Made by a program: the position numbers and the translations under genes. Below the pieces are notes generated by a model. It was not told the DNA's origin. It worked only from the letters and a program-made list of their open reading frames with translations, and ran no database searches. Below, piece by piece: positions 10,162 to 19,636 of a DNA stretch of 32,891 nt (its first letter is position 1; the number at the start of each line of letters is the position of its first letter). Origin of the DNA: Oehlia diaphana (taxonomy: Eukaryota > Glomeromycota > Glomeromycetes > Glomerales > Glomeraceae); NCBI GenBank assembly GCA_003833135.1, contig QZLH01000044.1, positions 34,350 through 67,240 of the forward strand, read 5' to 3'.

Positions 10162-11712
10162 TCATTCATTATTTAAACCAAAGGAATGGTTGTTTACAAT
10201 TTGAAATACTTCATAATCTTCTATTGTAAATCTTCCTTCTTCATTTCTTATCTTTTTATCATAACTTTTTTGTTTACACGAAGAATAATTATATTCTCTA
10301 CCTTCCCTTGGTTCAATACCTCCCTTCATTACATACAAATAAAGGTCATCATAAAATGTAGGACCAAAGCTGTATTTGTAATATAAAGCTTTATCCACAT
10401 TTTTTACATGACTTAAAACTAAATCACGGAAGTTATCTTTATTCTTAAAAGAAAATATGAAGCTATCCTTTGTTTTACCACATTGACCAGTACTATATGA
10501 CTTCCAAATCAAAGGATTATATCCCCCAATAATTTCTCCCGTCTCTTTTATTTTAATGAATGTAACAGTATGAGATATGCCATCACATAATTCATGAAAC
10601 TTTTTAGGAGTAAATCCATCTCTGCTTCCTCTTAATAATAATTTAAATTCATATGGTAAATATATTTCTCTTGCATAAGCATATTTATTATTAATATCTA
10701 TTTTATCAATCCATCTTGAAATTAGAGAAACAATATTTAAATTAACAATTATTGAATCAATAATTCCATTAATATTTTTATATCTAGGAAGTAAAATGTT
10801 ATTACTTGGTTCAACGTTAGAATCCAGATAAGATCCTAATAATTCTTCATATAGTTGTTGTTCCAAAAGCTTTTTATATGGGTAAACTTTTTGAAAGAAA
10901 TCTTCAGATGAAAGACTGAAAAATCGAATTAATGGTAAACAATACTGCAAAGTATTATCCATTATTTAAAATCATCATCTGACCAAGTTGTAGGATCCGG
11001 AAGAAGTGTAGGATTTTTTTCAAGTCCCCATTTTAATACATGTTCCCAAATTTCAATTTCTTTCATTTGTAAATCATCTTTTATAATAAGTGAAATTAGA
11101 GAAGCTTCAGGAAGTGAAGCAAAATCTAGCGATTTAAATACTTTTTCTGGAAATTTATCCATGAAATCTGTACAATAATTTTGAAGTTCTAAGAGAGAAT
11201 TAGATTGAAAGCTTGTTCGGTAAGTAAGCTCAAAATGTTGCTCAATCCATTCAAATTTATTTTCAATTAAATAATCTTGTAAATAATCAACTAGTTCGTG
11301 AAGAAGTAGTTCATCAGCAGCAGTCAAAATTTTTAGAATTTCTGAAGGTTCTTGTCCATTTAATGAAATAATACCACCATAAATATATCTATATTATAAA
11401 AAAAAATTATATAATAAATGTAATAAATGCTAAAATACTGACAAAGCTATAATATGACTTACTTTAAAATAATTGAAAAATTTCTGGTGAGACATTTGGC
11501 AACTTAATGTGAGCTACGATATCATTATTGTTATTTCTACTTGAAATCGTTCGTCGTATAAATGGAGAACGGTAACACAAGATGATCATATGTGCACGGA
11601 ATATTCTCACATTTGGGTCTTCACCAACTTCAATTGTAATATCATAATATTCTTCATCTTCCAAAATTTCAATATAATTTTGACTTAATCTAGAAAAAAA
11701 TCGTCTTGACAT
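10162..11712 (-). pseudogene. BTB-BACK-TLDc gene, copy 2, broken by two 1-bp deletions
   Basis: Same layout as the other copies: ATG at 11712 (MSRRFFSRLSQNY), exon 1 to 11463, intron 11462-11389 (74 bp, GTAAGT...TAG), exon 2 11388-10162. Two single-base losses break it. The first, near 11470, removes one base before the splice donor, so the frame reads FQLF and a TAA before the intron. The second, near 10966, lies in the codons equivalent to FKIMENTL of copies 3 and 4 and ends the frame after DDDFK, with TLDc resuming at MDNTLQYCLPL. Everything else is well preserved: BTB, BACK (EIEIWEHVLKWGLEKNP), TLDc (RGSRDGFTPKKFHELCD, GGYNPLIWKS, TKDSFIFSF, EDYEVFQI). Both losses lie in or beside A/T runs, so sequencing error is a real alternative to a pseudogene. 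The C-terminus has an extra VNNHSFGLNNE tail. Exon 1 and promoter resemble copies 3/4, exon 2 resembles copy 6. Confidence 0.85.
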
Positions 11713-11766
11713 TTCTGTATTGTATTTAAGAAAAGAAAGAGGATTAAAATAATTTTTGAATTGGAT

Positions 11767-11792
11767 GTAAGTTGCAAATCTTATTTAAATAA
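11767..11792 (-). promoter_or_regulatory. shared core promoter block of copy 2
   Basis: The coding strand contains TATTTAAATA-like sequence followed by GATTTGCAACTTAC, starting 55 bp before the ATG. The arrangement is the same as for copies 3 and 4, so the promoter is preserved although the coding region is broken. Confidence 0.6.
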
Positions 11793-12352
11793 AATCAAAA
11801 GTTTGTATCACTGTATTACAAATATGGATAAATCAAGTATATGTCGATCAAAAAATTGATTCAGTGAAAGCTTAAATTTATTTTAAGATTTGTTTCAAAA
11901 TAGGGTTCTTCCCAAAATTATGATATTACAATATAAACGTTATATTAAGTATTTTATAATGAAAAAATTCGAATAATATATATACTATATATAATAAAGT
12001 ATTTTTTTTTTTTATTATATTAACCAGAATTTAAATACAGCTTTTTCTTATGATCGTATCACTACTCACTAGAGATTTAGAAGAAATAAAGCAAATATAA
12101 AATATAATCATTATTATCATTGTAACTAAGAGATATAAATGACAATATTTCATTGGGACATTGGAATTAGAACTATACCGACAAAGTGATACTCTTATTA
12201 TCATGTGAGAAGATAAGTATTGGCTAATTTAGCTAGGATTTATTTTGTTAATTGTTTTTAGTATATACCATTTAATAAAACTTTATTTATTGTATTCACA
12301 TTCTATTTTTTTTCCACAATTTTTCCGGATTGATAAATATCATTATTGAATT
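11793..12352. other. upstream flank of copy 2
   Basis: No gene seen. About 11793-12030 is alignable with the flanks upstream of copies 3 and 4 (shared TTTGTATCACTGTAT, AATATGGATAAAT and TTATATTAAGTA words). The rest is A/T-rich. Confidence 0.45.
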
Positions 12353-13366
12353 CACTGGTCGAAGTGGGATGATTTTGCATAAAGTTTATCAAGAAATCTC
12401 CATTAAATTTAATTTATAGATTGAAACGGTAAAATTATTTTAAATTTTATGATCTTAAATCTAGTTGATTAATTTATAATGCATAAATTCCAAATAAATT
12501 TTTAATAAATTTAAATATGTATGTATATAATGCATATCATATGTTGAAATTTAATTAATTGAAATGATATTTAATTTACTTAAAAGCCATTTATTTACTT
12601 ATTATTAAAACTTTACTATATAGACGAAAATAAAATTTAGGGGCCTACATCCTGATAGAAAATCTAAAATTATATCGAATATTCCCTATAAAAATTTTGA
12701 ATAAACGATGGTTTTTATTATGAAAATCTCTGACATGTGACCAATTTTCTAAATAAATTTATAGGAATTCTTGTGACAAACCTTTTTAAAGTAGAATCTT
12801 AGTTCGTTGCGTTGAATAACGCTTGAGACCTGCTGCTATCCGGACATCGATATATCCACGAATGCAATGACCTAAATTGAATAACTATATTAACGCAACA
12901 AAATTTGATACTTTATTAATTATTTCCGTCATTACAAGAGATATACTACTTTAATAATTAAAATCTTATCACCTGGCTACTAATTGGTATTTAGGATTTT
13001 TTCCGCAAGTTACAGTATAAATTGGCGGACCAATTAATATATCTAGGATGATAAAAAAGTTATATACTAAACTAGATCAGTAAATAACTAATACATAAAC
13101 GCGACACAAGCTTTTTTTGTTGACGTTCTCATTCTTTCTAAATTTTTTTTATAAAAAAAATGCAACAAAAAACTTTGTTAAGTATATTTTTTGGTATTAA
13201 TCTTTGAAAATGTAATTTATTACCATGGCGATTTATCACATGCAAATAATATTTAAACTGAATAAAATGTTGGTGTTTTTTCTCTTTTTTTTTAGGGTAA
13301 AATAGATATGAAACGTGACATTTGTACAAAATTTTCTGATGTAAATTTACTCCACTTCGACCAGTA
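12353..13366. mobile_element. ~1-kb non-autonomous DNA element with short inverted repeats
   Basis: ACTGGTCGAAGTGG (14 bp, perfect) occurs as an inverted pair at the two ends: CACTGGTCGAAGTGG at 12353-12367 and CCACTTCGACCAGTA at 13352-13366. GAATT flanks both sides (12348-12352 and 13367-13371). The DNA right of the element (13367-13460) matches the flank upstream of copy 4 (about 21455-21545), where the sequence reads through TTGAATTTTATTATC without the element. That supports an insertion. No transposase frame is present. I cannot assign the superfamily, because a 5-bp duplication with these ends does not fit a class I know. The left flank matches the empty site over only about 11 bases. 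Confidence 0.5.
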
Positions 13367-13720
13367 GAATTTATTATACAAAATCTGAGATAAGGATTTT
13401 TGATATTCTTAACTCCTTAATTTTTTTTAATATCATTAGCTTTATTTTAATATAATTTACCTAATTTAAATCTAAAAAAATGAATAATACAGTATATTGC
13501 AAAATAAATAAATAAGCTAATAGTGAATCCCTTTTTGCACAAATACTACTATTATTTAATAAATGAAAATTCGTATACCCTTATTATGCTTATTTGTTAG
13601 TATTGCTCACAGTTATGTTCAATTTTAAATTATCACCTGCATATTCTTATCGTCCCTAAGTATTTGCACACAAAAGCAAAACAAAAGAAAGGTATAAACT
13701 AATAACCTATTCATCCAGCT
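13367..13720. other. spacer downstream of copy 3
   Basis: 13367-13460 is homologous to 21455-21545 upstream of copy 4 (shared TTTTTTTTAATATCA and AGCTTT words). The remainder is A/T-rich 3' flank of copy 3 without a recognisable feature. Confidence 0.4.
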
Positions 13721-15227
13721 TCATATTTGAAATACTTCATACTCTTCTATGGCAAACCTTTCTTCTGTATCTCTTATATTTTTTTCATAACTACGTTGCC
13801 TGCAACAAAACAAATTATATTCTTTTAAACCATCTTTCTCTTTCACACGTATCAGAAGATCCTTATCAAATGTGGGACCACATGCATTATGATACACTAA
13901 CGCACAATTAGTATCTTTTACATGACTTAAAATTGAATCTTTAATATTGTTTTTACTTTTAAAAGAGAATATAAAACTATCTTTGGTTATACCATATTCA
14001 CCATATTCACCAGATGATTTCCATACTGATGGATTATATCCTCCAATAATTTCTTCTGTACCTTTAACTTTAATTAATGTCACAGTACAAAGTTTATCAT
14101 CACACAATTCATGAAACTTTTTAGGAGTAAATCCATCTTGACTTCCCCTTAATAATAATTTAAATTTGTAAGGTAAATATAATTCTCTTACATAAGCATA
14201 TTTGCTTTCAGTATCCTTTTTATCAATCCATCTTGAAATTAGAGAAACAATATTCAAATTAACAATCCTTGTATCAATGATTCCATCAATATTTCTATAT
14301 CTAGGAAGTAATATATTATAATTTGGTTCACTATTAGAATTTAAGTATGAATTCAACAATTCTTCATATAGTTGATGCTTTAAAAGTTTCTTATATGGAT
14401 GAACTTTTTGTATAAATTCGTCAGAAGATAAACTGAAGAACCTAATTAAAGGTAAATAATGTTGCAAAGTATTTTCCATTATTTTGAAATCATCATCTGA
14501 CCAAGTTGTAGGATCCGAAAGAAGTGTAGGATTCTTTTCAAGCCCCCATTTTAATACGTGATCCCAAATTTCAATTTCTTTCATTTGTAAATCATTTCTT
14601 TTAATAAGTGAAACCAATGATTTATCAGAAAGTGAGGTAAAATCAAGTGATTCAAATATTTTTTCAGGAAATTTAGCCATAAAATTTGTACAATATTGTT
14701 GAAGTGCTAATAAAGAATTAGATTGAAACCCTGTTTGATAAATTAATGCAAAATATTGCTCCATCCATTTAGACTTATTTTCAATTAAATATTCTTGTAA
14801 ATAATCAACTAGTTCTTGAAGAAGAAGTTCATTAGCAGCAACCAAAACTTTTAAAATTTCTGCAGGTTCTTGTTCATTTAATAAAATGGTACCTTCATAA
14901 ATATAACTGTATTAAAAAAAATTAAACAATAAACATCAAATATTAATATACTAACAAAGTTTACGATATAACTTACTTTAAAATAATCTGAAAAATTTCT
15001 GGAGAGACATTTGGCAGCTTAATGTGAGCTACGATATCATTATTATTACTTCTACTTGAAATCGTTCGTCGTAAAAATGGAGAACGGTAACACAGGATGA
15101 TCATGTGTGCACGGAATATTTTTACATTTGGGTCTTTACCAACTTCAATTGTAATATCATAATATTCTTCATCTTCCAAAATTTCAATATAATTTTGACT
15201 TAATCTAGAAAAAAATTGTTTTGACAT
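13721..15227 (-). CDS. BTB-BACK-TLDc domain protein, copy 3 (478 aa)
   Basis: Exon 1 is 15227-14977 (ATG, MSKQFFSRLSQNY), the intron 14976-14907 (70 bp, GTAAGT...ACAG), exon 2 14906-13721. The phase-2 codon joins ...FQIIL to N and YIYEGTILLNEQEP. The BTB part has YYDITIEVGKDPNVKIFRAH and CYRSPFLRR. BACK has MKEIEIWDHVLKWGLEKNP. TLDc has RGSQDGFTPKKFHELCD, GGYNPSVWKS and TKDSFIFSF, and ends EEYEVFQI with a stop straight after. This is the shortest copy, with no C-terminal tail. It differs from copies 1, 2, 5 and 6 by SQDGF instead of SRDGF or TRNGF, and by a TLDc tail with FCCRQRSYEKNIRD. Copy 4 is its nearest relative across coding and flanking DNA, so the pair probably arose by a recent duplication. 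Role inferred as for copy 1. Confidence 0.92.
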
Positions 15228-15281
15228 TTCTGTATTGTATTCAAAAAGAGAAAGAGGAATAAAATAATATTTGGATTAGAT

Positions 15282-15306
15282 GTAAGTTGCAAATCCTATT
15301 TAAATA
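15282..15306 (-). promoter_or_regulatory. shared core promoter block of copy 3
   Basis: TATTTAAATA followed by GATTTGCAACTTAC on the coding strand, starting 55 bp before the ATG at 15227. Identical in arrangement to copy 4. Confidence 0.6.
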
Positions 15307-15550
15307 AAATTAAAAGTTTGTATCACTGTATCACAAATATGGATAAATTAAGTATATAAAAATCAAATAAACGGAAATGTTGAAATTTATTTCAAGATCT
15401 TGTTTCATACAAATTATAATTTTAATTATATTTTTTTTGAATTCTTTCAAATTATATTAAGTAATTGTATTTATAATGAAACAGTTCGAATAATAATATT
15501 ATAAATATTATATTAACCAAGGGCCCTAATCAATTAATATTAAAAATAAT

Positions 15551-15555
<5 letters not shown>
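15307..15555. other. upstream flank shared with copies 2 and 4
   Basis: The sequence up to about 15500 is clearly similar to 11793-12000 and 21230-21440 and marks the extent of the duplicated unit. No gene seen. Confidence 0.5.
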
Positions 15556-15581
<26 letters not shown>

Positions 15582-15865
15582 GACCGCAGATTGCACCAAA
15601 TTGTTTTTGATCATAAGCTTAGTTACTATGGGAAAGTCTTATTTATTATTATTATCATTAAAAAATTAATACAAATTCGTCCAAGTTCGGAGAACACGTG
15701 ACCAAAAATTCACAGCTCTGGGCCATTAGATAATTTGACCAGAATTATGGTTTGATAATTTTAATCGATTAACCGATTTTTGAGATACCTTAATCGATTC
15801 TAAACTCTGCTGTCTGTCTGTCGGGATCATATGGTGATGCTCTTGTATGAAATAGTTATGCATTC
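15556..15865 (-). mobile_element. 3' end of a poly(A) retroelement, minus strand
   Basis: A run of 26 T (15556-15581) is followed by GACCGCAGATTGCACC. Read on the minus strand this is a unique 3' sequence ending in TGCGGTC and a poly(A) tail, as left by target-primed insertion of a LINE or SINE. The unique part up to about 15865 has no long open frame, so only the 3' untranslated end is left. The 5' limit is unclear because the hAT-like MITE begins at 15874. No target duplication was found. Confidence 0.4.
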
Positions 15866-15873
15866 GGATAAAC

Positions 15874-16277
15874 TAGTGATGCCGACTTAACTGATGAGTT
15901 TTAACATAGTTATAGTTAAAGCAAAAAACCTACATCGTTGAAATTGTTGTAACATGTTAAACCACTTCATTTTCAGATGTTTTTTATTACCTTTTTTTAA
16001 CTATAAAATGTTTTACAATAACAATTAGATTTTATCAATTTTATCACTTAAAGTTCTTTAAAATAATCTGTATTTTTATTATAAATCCATATAGAAGTGT
16101 TAATTTGTTTAAACGCGTTTCATATATAAAAGCTTATTTTAACTTTCAAAATAGGGTTTAACAAACTATTATTTAAACTTTATTATGACATTTAACAATT
16201 ATAATAACAAGCTGAAACTAAAATGCAAAATGTTTAAACTATTTCATCATTTAGCTTCAGTTAAGTCGGCATCACTA
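15874..16277. mobile_element. 404-bp hAT-like MITE with perfect TSD
   Basis: The first 21 bases begin TAGTGATGCCGACTTAACTG and are matched perfectly by the inverted right end, which finishes AAGTCGGCATCACTA. Both sides carry the identical 8-bp GGATAAAC (15866-15873 and 16278-16285). An 8-bp duplication with such ends is characteristic of the hAT superfamily. The interior is A/T-rich without an open frame, so the element is non-autonomous. The perfect duplication and ends suggest a fairly recent insertion. Confidence 0.85.
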
Positions 16278-16285
16278 GGATAAAC

Positions 16286-16740
16286 CTTACGATTTATTTT
16301 GAATGACATTTCATTTTAAAATGTTGTCCTCTGTTTTTATTTCCTTTTTTATTTTGTATTTTATTCTTAACAATTTATTTCCTTCTTTAATACAAGCCCC
16401 TGAAATTTGTATTTCTTATGTGATCTCAAATTTCTACACTCCTATATCCTTTTTTAAATTCTGACGGCTGAAATTTCATCATTACTTCTTATTATGTTAT
16501 AAACAAAGCACAGCCGCTTTCTTATCTAAGATACAACGACCAGAGATGTCTAAAAAATTTTTATTTTTTAAGCAAAAACAATATTAGTTGAGATATCCAA
16601 CGCAGTAATACATGATTATTATTTTGGTATGATTTTCTTCCAACATTAATCGTCTATTCTAGATTCTAGATTTGCAATTAAAAATTAATGCGAAGAAAAA
16701 GAAAAGATGAAACAAAGTAAACCTTTTTGTTGTTGTTTTT
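16286..16740. other. spacer before the ML-domain pseudogene
   Basis: No gene seen. Mixed A/T-rich sequence. Confidence 0.4.
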
Positions 16741-16742
16741 TC

Positions 16743-16749
16743 TATAAAA
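16743..16749 (+). promoter_or_regulatory. TATA box of the ML-domain pseudogene
   Basis: TATAAAA stands about 100 bp before the ATG at 16847, with A-rich leader sequence between. Spacing and strand fit the gene, which is now dead. Confidence 0.4.
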
Positions 16750-16846
16750 GAATAACTGATTTAATCCGAATTCAAAAAAAAAAAAAAATAAAAATAAAAA
16801 ACATTTGTTTTAATAAAAATCTAATTATAAGAATATTTTAGTAACC

Positions 16847-18239
16847 ATGAGTCGAATTTTTATTTTGGCATTCGTTTTACTTGTTACGCTTTAACTTTTT
16901 GCGGTCAATGCAGCACCACTTGAACTTGTAAAAAGAGAAACTCAATTTTTATTATGTGGCAGTTTTCCACCAGAAGTATTGGGACTCGATGTAAAAATAA
17001 CAACTGATCCTGTCGTTCCTAACACAGAAGAAACGTTTGACATTAAAGAACAATGAAAAAAGATATTGTCACTGCTGGAGGTTTTCTTATTATTGCATTC
17101 ATCGATGTTGCCGCGGAACAACCATAGGAGTGGTGCTTCGATCCAGATGAAAACCATCATCTACGTTACACAAAAAAGACCGGATTTGATCCAGATTCAT
17201 ATCCGGGTCAAATAATCCGGGAATCCGGATTGGATTTACAACTGATCGGCAATAATACTGGCCAGTATTCATAACGCCGGCCGGAATTACAAATTTGTGT
17301 AATATTAAAAATTTTCGTGCCATTATGCTTAGCCAATAAAAAGTTTTTTACCCGGTGGCTAAACTATTTTTTCGGCGTCACGTGATTTTAATTTCGGCCA
17401 GAATTACAAATTTGGCCAAAATTATCTATAAAGACCGCGAAAGTTTCATAAATCCAATTTTATTCAATACTTTTTTTTAACTTTTCTTTGTAACTATAAT
17501 TATGAAATTTTTGATAAACAATTATTTTTATTTCTTTCAAAAATTAAAGAATCGTTTAATTAAATTATATGACACTAAGATTTTAATTTCTAAAAAAAGT
17601 TATTACAATAATATAAATTTTACAGTATCTCAATTTTTTGTAATTTGATCTGAATAATTTTTCATTTAAAAATAATAATTATTATTTCATTGTAAAAAAA
17701 ATAATAATAAAATTTTTTCTTTTGAACATTTGAAGGTGAAAAATGATTCTTTGCTTAGTAAATTAAACTTCAGTTGACCAACAAGTGATGCAAGTGTTTT
17801 TGGTGTTTTCACTTTACAGTATTTGAAATTTTTATGCAAAAAAAAAAAAAATATATAAAGATTCATCCGGATTCTGGTTTAAACCGTATATTTGTCATCC
17901 GGATTATAATCCAGATGAAAACCGTAAAATCTGGATATCCAAGAAAAAAATTATCTGGATCGATCCGGATTGATCTGAATGCAGATCGAAGCACTACATA
18001 GGAGATCCCCTTATTGCGGATATTGTTCATTACCTGGAGTTACTTGTCTGATTAAAGCCGGAACTGCATTTTCTACAACGCAGAAATACACTGCACCAAA
18101 AGAATTGCCTAAAACATACAATATTAGAGTTGAAATTGGACATGGACAACCGCCTAATGTTGAACAAATAGCCTGTGCAGGTGCTCTTGTTGTTGATAAT
18201 AAACCTTCTGCAGATTTTGAAGTTTGGGATTTTTTATAA
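16847..18239 (+). pseudogene. ML-domain (NPC2/MD-2-like) secreted lipid-binding protein, pseudogene split by a transposon
   Basis: The ATG at 16847 opens a signal peptide (MSRIFILAFVLLVTL) that is stopped at once by a TAA at codon 16 (16892-16894). The same frame continues through FAVNAAPLELVKRE, CGSFPPEVLGLDVKI and DPVVPNTEETFDI to a TGA at 17054. The coding signal then shifts frame: MKKDIVTAGGFLIIAFIDVA from 17053, and GTTIG in the third frame near 17115. There an 866-bp hAT-like element (17131-17996) interrupts it. After the element the coding resumes with GDPLIADI, shifts once more near 18023, and reads CSLPG, IKAGTAFSTTQKY, ELPKTYNIRVEIGHGQPP and ADFEVWDFL to the stop at 18237-18239. This is the ML lipid-recognition layout: signal peptide, paired cysteines, beta-sandwich. 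Family members bind sterols or phospholipids and are secreted or vacuolar. One stop, three frameshifts and one insertion make it a clear pseudogene. Confidence 0.8.
17131..17996. mobile_element. 866-bp hAT-like non-autonomous element inside the ML-domain gene
   Basis: Ends are TGGTGCTTCGATC (left) and the inverse of TAGTGCTTCGATC (right), 12 of 13 matching. The 8-bp CATAGGAG is repeated exactly at 17123-17130 and 17997-18004. Both subterminal regions are rich in ATCCGGAT-type words (about 17177-17235 and 17860-17975), and CCAGATGAAAACC occurs just inside the left end and again near 17912. Such repeats are the usual transposase-binding sites of hAT elements. The centre has no transposase frame. 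It holds a pair of GGCC(G/A)GAATTACAAATTTG words (about 17280 and 17397), possibly from another nested repeat. Confidence 0.82.
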
Positions 18240-18351
18240 GTGCTTAATGTACTTGTTATTAATTAAAGGTTCGTGTAAAATAATAAGTCCATAAATGATT
18301 GAAAATTTCTCTTTTCAATTACAAAACAGGCAATTCCAATCTTTATAAATA

Positions 18352-19075
18352 TTATAAGAGCTGACTTTTTTCACGACGTTCAATTGTTGGTGTTTCTTCA
18401 AATAATCTTTGTATTTTAATGCGTTTTGATCGACTAGAATGAAATATAGCTTGTAAAATATTTTTGAAAATTTTAATATAACCGAATGTTATATTCCAAA
18501 CTATTATTTCTTCATAAATTAAGAAATTTTTCAATTTGTACATTATCCGTATATGGTGTGATGAACTTATCCAATTTTCTATTGTTGAAAAAATTCATCG
18601 ATTAAATTATACTTTTCATAATATATATGCAATCCGAAATGCCACATACTGTAATATTTCTGTCATATTATTTTTGATTGATCCATTGCAATATATATAT
18701 TTTTTATACACTTTCTTAATTTTTCATTGATTTCTTGTAAGCTTGATATAACTCTATTGTTAAAAAATTATTTTCTTTTTTAATAAAATTATAATAAAAA
18801 TTAAGATTTATCTCTTCCAATTCATATTTTCTAGCAACTTCATAAAATTTAGTTGTTGGATTAATTCTAATATCTATATCTTTTTCTAAAAGCCATTTTA
18901 AAATTATTTCTACTAGTTATATCTGGAATAATCATTAAAATACTTCTACATTTACTTATTAAAACCAGACTGAACTGTTTATTTGTTATATCAAGATAAG
19001 TAGTTTCAGACCTGTAATGCAACGATTTTTTATAAAATATTTTGTAATACCGAATTACTATGACATCCATCACAT
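18352..19075 (-). pseudogene. decayed minus-strand gene, unrecognised
   Basis: Several protein-like pieces follow one another on the minus strand in different frames. From 18916 to a TAA at 18718-18716 one frame includes WLLEKDIDIRINPTTKFYEV and continues ARKYELEEINLNFYYNFIKK. Below it a frame with KLRKCIKNIYIAMDQ and YYSMWHFGLHIYYEKYNLID is cut by stops. A last piece (18543-18352) starts MYKLKNFLIYEE and ends FEETPTIERREKSQLL. Above 18916 the region to about 19075 also reads as a broken frame. The residue content is that of a real, Lys/Ile/Asn-rich protein, but frameshifts and stops occur throughout. I do not recognise a domain. Confidence 0.35.
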
Positions 19076-19169
19076 TTTTTTATAATTATATAGTTTCGTC
19101 TTTATTATTTACCTCAAAAATGTTCGATAAATACAAATCCATTTTGTATTACTTGTAAAGGTTACGAAA

Positions 19170-19330
19170 CGATTTCCCGACATCCATTTTCCCAACGTCG
19201 GTAACCTTTTCTGACAATGATTTCCCGACAGGAAAAAATCCTGAATGGACATTTACCTGAATAGCACCTTTTCCCGACATGACATTATCCCAACGATAAA
19301 TATCCTGAAAGATAAAATCCTGAAATCAAA
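19170..19330. repeat. CCCGACA / AACGTCGG repeat cluster
   Basis: TTTCCCGACA or TTTCCCAACG words recur at least five times, interspersed with ATCCTGAA words. One copy reads CAACGTCGGTAACC, related to the GTCGGTAA repeat at the left edge of the window. This looks like the subterminal repeat region of a DNA transposon. No matching opposite end was found. Confidence 0.4.
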
Positions 19331-19636
19331 CTACGAAAAATGATTCACAAAAATACTTGATTTAATCGCATAAAAAAAAAAAACTATTACAAATCATCAA
19401 CTAGTATTATTATACAATCAAAGCCACTTATTATTAATCCTACACGTTAATGTAATCATCATTATGATAAATTAATCAGAATTTTACATTTTACATTTTG
19501 AAGTTTTTATTGAAAATTAAATTGAAAAATTGTTGAAGTTCTTTTGATTACTTAATTCTATTATCACATGATTAGTACCCAATGTACCCTTACTATAGTA
19601 CCCCCTTCTCCTATGGTACCCCGGGTACTATTCAAT
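19331..19636. other. 3' flank of copy 4 with GTACCC repeats
   Basis: No gene. Between 19573 and 19630 the word GTACCC occurs five times, finishing in the palindromic GGTACCCCGGGTAC, right after the stop codon of copy 4. This may be the end of a small repeat and replaces the 3' flank seen downstream of copy 3. Confidence 0.4.

Noticed and set aside
10186..10386. Plus-strand open frame inside copy 2
   Set aside because: It is the antisense shadow of a conserved BTB-TLDc exon. The same applies to the plus-strand frames at 28066, 31096 and 19568.
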